Below are positions 60,347 to 64,000 of a DNA stretch of 64,000 nucleotides, in pieces. The position numbers and the translations under genes were made by a program. The stretch is from assembly GCF_026421305.1 (NCBI RefSeq), contig NZ_JAPJBQ010000002.1, forward strand, positions 806,001-870,000. Reading direction: 5' to 3'. The notes beneath the pieces were generated by a model. It saw nothing but the letters and a program-made list of their open reading frames with translations, did not search any database and had not been told where the DNA came from. The stretch is from Dyella silvae. Its GTDB lineage: Bacteria > Pseudomonadota > Gammaproteobacteria > Xanthomonadales > Rhodanobacteraceae. The first letter of the stretch is position 1. Each line of letters begins with the position of its first letter.

Positions 60347-61522
60347 ATGGCTATTGCTAAAACCAAGCGCTTCTCCCGCCTGTTCCGTCTCGCCCCGTTC
60401 GCGCTCGCCGCGGCTTGCGTGGGCGGCAACGCATTGGCGGCATCGTCGGTCACCACCGTTCCCGGCATGCCGCCGGTGACCAACCCCGCGAACATGTACA
60501 GCGAAGTGGGCGTCAATCACTTCAGCGCCGAAGTGGCGAAAGACCCTGCGCGCATCTACGTGCCCAACCTGCGTTCAAACGACGTCTACGTGATCGACCC
60601 GGCCACCTACAAGGTGGTGGACAAGATCAAGGTGGGCGAAGGTCCCCAGCATGTGGTGCCGTCGTGGGACATGCGCACGCTGTGGGTGACCAACAACGCC
60701 GAGCGCAAGAAGACCGGCAGCCTGACGCCGATCGACGCGCGTACCGGCAAGGCCGGTGCGAACGTGCCGGTCGACGACCCGTACAACATGTACTTCACGC
60801 CGGACGGCAAAGAAGCCATCGTGGTCGCCGAGGCGTTTGCGCGTCTGGACTTCCGCGATGCGCACACCATGGCGCCGCACTCGAGCCTCCAGGCGCCCGA
60901 GTGCAAGGGCATCAACCACGCCGACTTCTCCATCGACGGCAAGTACGCCATCTTCACCTGCGAATTCACCGGCAAGCTGGTGAAGATCGATATGGTGAAC
61001 CGCAAGGTGCTCGGCTACCTCGACCTGTCCAAGAAGGGCATGCCGCAGGACATCCGCGTGTCGCCCGAAGGCAAGACGTTCTTCGTCGCCGACATGATGG
61101 CCGACGGTGTGTACCTGGTGGATGGCGATAGCTTCAAGGAGGTCGGTTTCGTCAAGACCGGTGTGGGCACGCATGGCCTGTACCCGAGCCGCGACGGCAC
61201 CAAGCTCTACGTGGCCAACCGCGGCTCCAACAAGGTGCATGGCGCGCCGAAGGGCAAGGGCAGCGTGTCGGTGATCGACTTTGCGACGCAGAAGGTCGTG
61301 GCCAACTGGCCGGTGCCCGGCGGCGGCAGCCCGGACATGGGTAACGTGAGCGCCGACGGCAAGACACTGTGGCTGTCCGGCCGCTTCGACGATGTGGTCT
61401 ACGCCTTCGACACCACTACGGGTGCAGTGCACTTCGTCAAGGTGGGTCAGGAGCCGCACGGTCTGGCCGTGTGGCCGCAGCCGGGCCGCTACTCGCTGGG
61501 TCACACCGGCATCGTGCGCTAA
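60347..61522 (+). CDS. Exported YVTN-type beta-propeller protein (YncE-like)
   Basis: A 391-residue protein with a signal peptide (LAPFALAAACVGGNALAASS) and six to seven beta-propeller blades, e.g. ARIYVPNLRSNDVYVIDPAT, YNMYFTPDGKEAIVVAEAFA, QDIRVSPEGKTFFVADMMAD, HGLYPSRDGTKLYVANRGSN and MGNVSADGKTLWLSGRFDDV. It is probably periplasmic and may bind a ligand or a cofactor-containing protein. The gene ends before a strong terminator and follows the creatininase-family gene by 48 bp. No heme motif (CxxCH) is seen. Confidence 0.85.
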   Translation: MAIAKTKRFSRLFRLAPFALAAACVGGNALAASSVTTVPGMPPVTNPANMYSEVGVNHFSAEVAKDPARIYVPNLRSNDVYVIDPATYKVVDKIKVGEGPQHVVPSWDMRTLWVTNNAERKKTGSLTPIDARTGKAGANVPVDDPYNMYFTPDGKEAIVVAEAFARLDFRDAHTMAPHSSLQAPECKGINHADFSIDGKYAIFTCEFTGKLVKIDMVNRKVLGYLDLSKKGMPQDIRVSPEGKTFFVADMMADGVYLVDGDSFKEVGFVKTGVGTHGLYPSRDGTKLYVANRGSNKVHGAPKGKGSVSVIDFATQKVVANWPVPGGGSPDMGNVSADGKTLWLSGRFDDVVYAFDTTTGAVHFVKVGQEPHGLAVWPQPGRYSLGHTGIVR

Positions 61523-61545
61523 GCCAAAGCTTGTGCTGCAAACAG

Positions 61546-61577
61546 AAACGGCGGCTTCGATGAGGCCGCCGTTTTTT
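61546..61577 (+). terminator. Rho-independent terminator of the beta-propeller gene
   Basis: AAACGGCGGC and GCCGCCGTTT pair around TTCGATGAG and are followed by a T run (GTTTTTTTG). It lies about 25 bp after the stop codon and also faces the EamA transporter gene from the other side. Confidence 0.93.
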
Positions 61578-61610
61578 TGTGCCCGAATTTTCACCCACTA
61601 CAACGATTGC

Positions 61611-62669
61611 TCAAGCATGCCCATGACGATGATGGATGTCCGGATAGTGCGGGTGCGTGTGCGTGATCGGTTCGTGGCGATGCGGGTGCGTGTGCGGTTC
61701 CGTACCGTCCCATTCGAAGTCGTGATCGTGCTGATGATGCTCATCGTGTACGTGGCGATGCGAGTGGAGCATTGCCTCGTGCGTGTGCTCATGCTCGTGC
61801 CGTTCGGTGAGATGCAGCCATACACCAAGGCCCATCACCGCAGCCGACAACCAGAAGGCGAGCGAGGCGTGTTCGCCGAACAGCAGAATGGCCAGCGCAG
61901 CGCCGATGAATGGCGCAGTGGAGAAATACGCGCCGGTTCGGGCAGTGCCAAGGCCGCGCAAGGCCAGCACAAACAACACCAGGCTGACCCCGTAGCCGAG
62001 GAAGCCGATCAGCATGGCGGGTGCGATCTGCGTCCACGCAGGCATTGCGGCGCCTATCGCCAGTCCAAGCACGGTATTGATGACGCCGGCGACCAGGCCC
62101 TTGCTGCCGGCGAGAAAGAGCGCGTCCTGCGCCGATACGTTGCGGGTGAGGTTGTTGTCGATGGCCCAGCACAGGCAGGCACCCGCGATGGCCAGCGGGC
62201 CGACCCACGTGCCCGCGCCGCCCTGCGCGCCTGACCACGAGAGCAGCACGCCACCGGCCACGATGAGCAGCATGCCAGCCACGATACGTCGATCCGCATT
62301 CTCCTTGAACACCACCCAGGCCAGCACGGCGGTGAGCACCGCTTCGAGATTGAGCAGCATGGAAGCGGTGGCCGCAGTGGTCTGCGCCAGTCCCACCATG
62401 AGCAGTAGTGGGCCAAGCACGCCGCCAAATACCACCGCACCCAGCCACCACCACCATTCGTTCGCCGGCAGTGCCGGCAGTCGTATGGCTCTGTCACGGA
62501 TGACACGCACCAGATTCAGCCCCACGCCGCTACCTAGATAGAGCAGCCCGGCGAGCAGAAACGGCGACGTATTGCCGACCAGTTGCTTAGCAAATGGCGT
62601 GCTGGCACCAAACAGCGCGGCCGCAAGCAGCGCCGCCAGCACGGAGGGGGAGAGCTTGGTCTTGGTCAT
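61611..62669 (-). CDS. EamA/DMT-family transporter with histidine-rich C-terminal tail
   Basis: A 352-residue transporter with ten hydrophobic helices over about residues 8-295 and two EamA repeats (ALLAAALFGASTPFAKQLVG; AIAGACLCWAIDNNLTRNVS). The last ~60 residues form a soluble tail very rich in His with Asp and Glu (HEHEHTHEAMLHSHRHVHDE, then HPHRHEPITHTHPHYPDIHH). Such a tail suggests metal (zinc, nickel or cobalt) sensing or binding, unusual for EamA proteins, which usually export metabolites. The start is ATG 62669; the frame continues to 62762 without a site. It is monocistronic. Confidence 0.88.
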   Translation of the reverse strand: MTKTKLSPSVLAALLAAALFGASTPFAKQLVGNTSPFLLAGLLYLGSGVGLNLVRVIRDRAIRLPALPANEWWWWLGAVVFGGVLGPLLLMVGLAQTTAATASMLLNLEAVLTAVLAWVVFKENADRRIVAGMLLIVAGGVLLSWSGAQGGAGTWVGPLAIAGACLCWAIDNNLTRNVSAQDALFLAGSKGLVAGVINTVLGLAIGAAMPAWTQIAPAMLIGFLGYGVSLVLFVLALRGLGTARTGAYFSTAPFIGAALAILLFGEHASLAFWLSAAVMGLGVWLHLTERHEHEHTHEAMLHSHRHVHDEHHQHDHDFEWDGTEPHTHPHRHEPITHTHPHYPDIHHRHGHA

Positions 62670-62958
62670 GGGCTTATCGTGGCGGGACGTTGAGCCGCGA
62701 ACGCAGGGAGGGCGTGTGCACCATTCTATGCTGGTCAGGTCGCTGTGGGGTGTGCGAATCATTCTTTGTCGGGTGCCAGGCTATTTGGACGTCCATACCC
62801 GTGTGATCTTTCTGGCTTGAATGGGCGATAGGTATTCACATCAATACCCAGTCCAACCGTCATCCCCGCGATAGGGGCGGTGAGAAGGCACGTTGGGGCG
62901 AGGGCTGGCATTTCGGAACCCCGCCCCCACGTGAAGATTTCCCCGTCGAGGAAGTCAC

Positions 62959-63954
62959 ATGATTCCCTTTTCTGTACTCGATCTGGCGCCCGTGACCCAG
63001 GGCAGCACCATCACCCAGGCATTCGCCAACACGCTGGATCTGGCGCGGCGCGCCGAAAAGCTCGGCTATACGCGCTATTGGCTGGCGGAGCACCACAATA
63101 TGCCGGGCATCGCCAGCGCGGCCACCGCGGTACTGATCGGCCACGTGGCCGGCGGTACGTCGACGATTCGCGTGGGCGCCGGCGGCATCATGCTGCCCAA
63201 CCATGCGCCGCTGCAGGTGGCTGAGCAGTTCGGCACGCTGGCGTCGCTGTATCCGGGGCGCATCGATCTTGGGTTGGGGCGCGCCCCGGGCACGGATCAC
63301 CCCACGGCACGTGCGTTACGCCGTTACTTCGACAGTGCGGAAGCGTTCCCGCAGGACGTTACGGAACTCTTGGCTTATTTCGAGCCGGCCACCAACGATC
63401 AGCCAGTGCGTGCGGTGCCCGGCGCAGGTATCGAGGTGCCGGTGTGGTTGCTGGGCTCCAGCCTGTTCAGCGCACGACTGGCAGCGGCGATGGGCTTGCC
63501 GTTCGCATTCGCTTCGCACTTTGCGCCGGATGCCATGGACGAGGCGTTGGCGCTGTACCGGCGCGATTTCCGTCCATCGCGTCGTTTGTCGTCGCCCTAC
63601 GCCATGCTGGGCATCAACGTGGTGGCCGCCGGCAGCGATACCGAAGCGAAGCGTTTGTTCACCACGCAGCAGCAGAGTTTCATCAATTTGCGGCGTGGCA
63701 TGCCCGGCCTGATTCCGCCGCCCATCGACGATATCGAAAGTTACTGGACGCCTACGGAAAAATTCGGTGTCGAGCGTGCTTTGGCGTGTGCTGTCGTGGG
63801 CGATGCGAACACGGTGCAGGAAGGTATTGAGGCATTCGTGGCGCGTCATCGCCCTGATGAGCTGATGGTCACCGCCAATGTGTTCGATCACGAGGCGCGT
63901 TGCAGGTCGTTCGCCACCGTGGCCGAAGTGAGGGAACGGATCGCAGCGAAGTAA
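62959..63954 (+). CDS. Luciferase-like (LLM) flavin-dependent oxidoreductase
   Basis: A 331-residue TIM-barrel flavoprotein of the bacterial luciferase-like monooxygenase superfamily, group YhbW-like. It opens with [20 protein letters not shown] and contains [40 protein letters not shown] and [14 protein letters not shown], all standard. AGGAAG lies upstream of ATG 62959. It uses FMN(H2); the substrate is unknown. The 289-bp gap before it has a GGTATT/AATACC stem near 62832 and shows no gene. Confidence 0.9.
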   Translation: MIPFSVLDLAPVTQGSTITQAFANTLDLARRAEKLGYTRYWLAEHHNMPGIASAATAVLIGHVAGGTSTIRVGAGGIMLPNHAPLQVAEQFGTLASLYPGRIDLGLGRAPGTDHPTARALRRYFDSAEAFPQDVTELLAYFEPATNDQPVRAVPGAGIEVPVWLLGSSLFSARLAAAMGLPFAFASHFAPDAMDEALALYRRDFRPSRRLSSPYAMLGINVVAAGSDTEAKRLFTTQQQSFINLRRGMPGLIPPPIDDIESYWTPTEKFGVERALACAVVGDANTVQEGIEAFVARHRPDELMVTANVFDHEARCRSFATVAEVRERIAAK

Positions 63955-64000
63955 CGGGGTGAGGAGGCGTTTGCTTCAGAGCGCGGCGGTGGCAAAACTC

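Noticed and set aside
60575-61594. Antisense frame over the beta-propeller gene
   Set aside because: Repetitive His/Ala/Val translation arising from propeller codons; no start site or domain.

Overview
The window is high-GC chromosomal DNA that reads like a gammaproteobacterium of the Xanthomonadales, most likely Rhodanobacteraceae (Dyella/Luteibacter/Rhodanobacter type). This rests on gene content: the tail of a xanthomonadin-type aryl polyene (APE) cluster, a hydroxyproline-catabolism operon of the layout seen in that order, an HD-GYP/hybrid-kinase pair, fused isobutyryl-CoA mutase, and Xanthomonadales-style intergenic repeats. I saw no rRNA, tRNA, CRISPR array, prophage or complete insertion sequence.

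Layout. 1-7665 (minus strand): APE pigment operon, reading acyl carrier protein, glycosyltransferase, LolA-like carrier, MMPL exporter, two ketosynthases, a chain-length-factor-like protein and an acyltransferase cut by the window edge. 8061-10796: leucine dehydrogenase and an APC amino-acid permease. 10862-20826: two peptidases (DUF885 and M24), then a tightly overlapping 4-hydroxyproline operon (dioxovalerate-type aldehyde dehydrogenase, DHDPS-family deaminase, FAD and 2Fe-2S dehydrogenase subunits, a DadA-like oxidase, hydroxyproline 2-epimerase). A PAS-AraC regulator is transcribed divergently, with three TCCTTGC half-sites between. Imported peptides could be cut, hydroxyproline epimerised, oxidised, deaminated and fed to 2-oxoglutarate. 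20886-28573: two YXWGXW proteins, a TetR/hydrolase pair, icmF and a glutathione S-transferase. 28792-36657: a small membrane protein, a polysaccharide deacetylase/GT4 pair, a degenerate metallo-beta-lactamase-fold protein, a YegD-type Hsp70, an SDR and a LysR regulator. 37095-42421: c-di-GMP phosphodiesterase response regulator and a 1385-residue hybrid kinase. 42422-64000: mixed housekeeping and accessory genes, including an orphan HigA-like regulator, a COG2521-type methyltransferase, two exported methyltransferase-fold proteins, a phosphoesterase, M28 and M20 peptidases, two 2H phosphoesterases, a creatininase-family protein with a beta-propeller protein, an EamA transporter with a histidine-rich tail and a luciferase-like flavoenzyme.

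The most unusual signal is non-coding. Two nested palindromic elements (32948-33212 and 45732-45956) have different terminal inverted repeats but the same fold plan. Both carry a 40-nt core with identical flanks (TGCGTGGCGCAGG and TCAAGCCGCG) around a hairpin whose stem differs by compensatory changes. This looks like a structured, mobile or formerly mobile element family. I do not recognise it as a described one.
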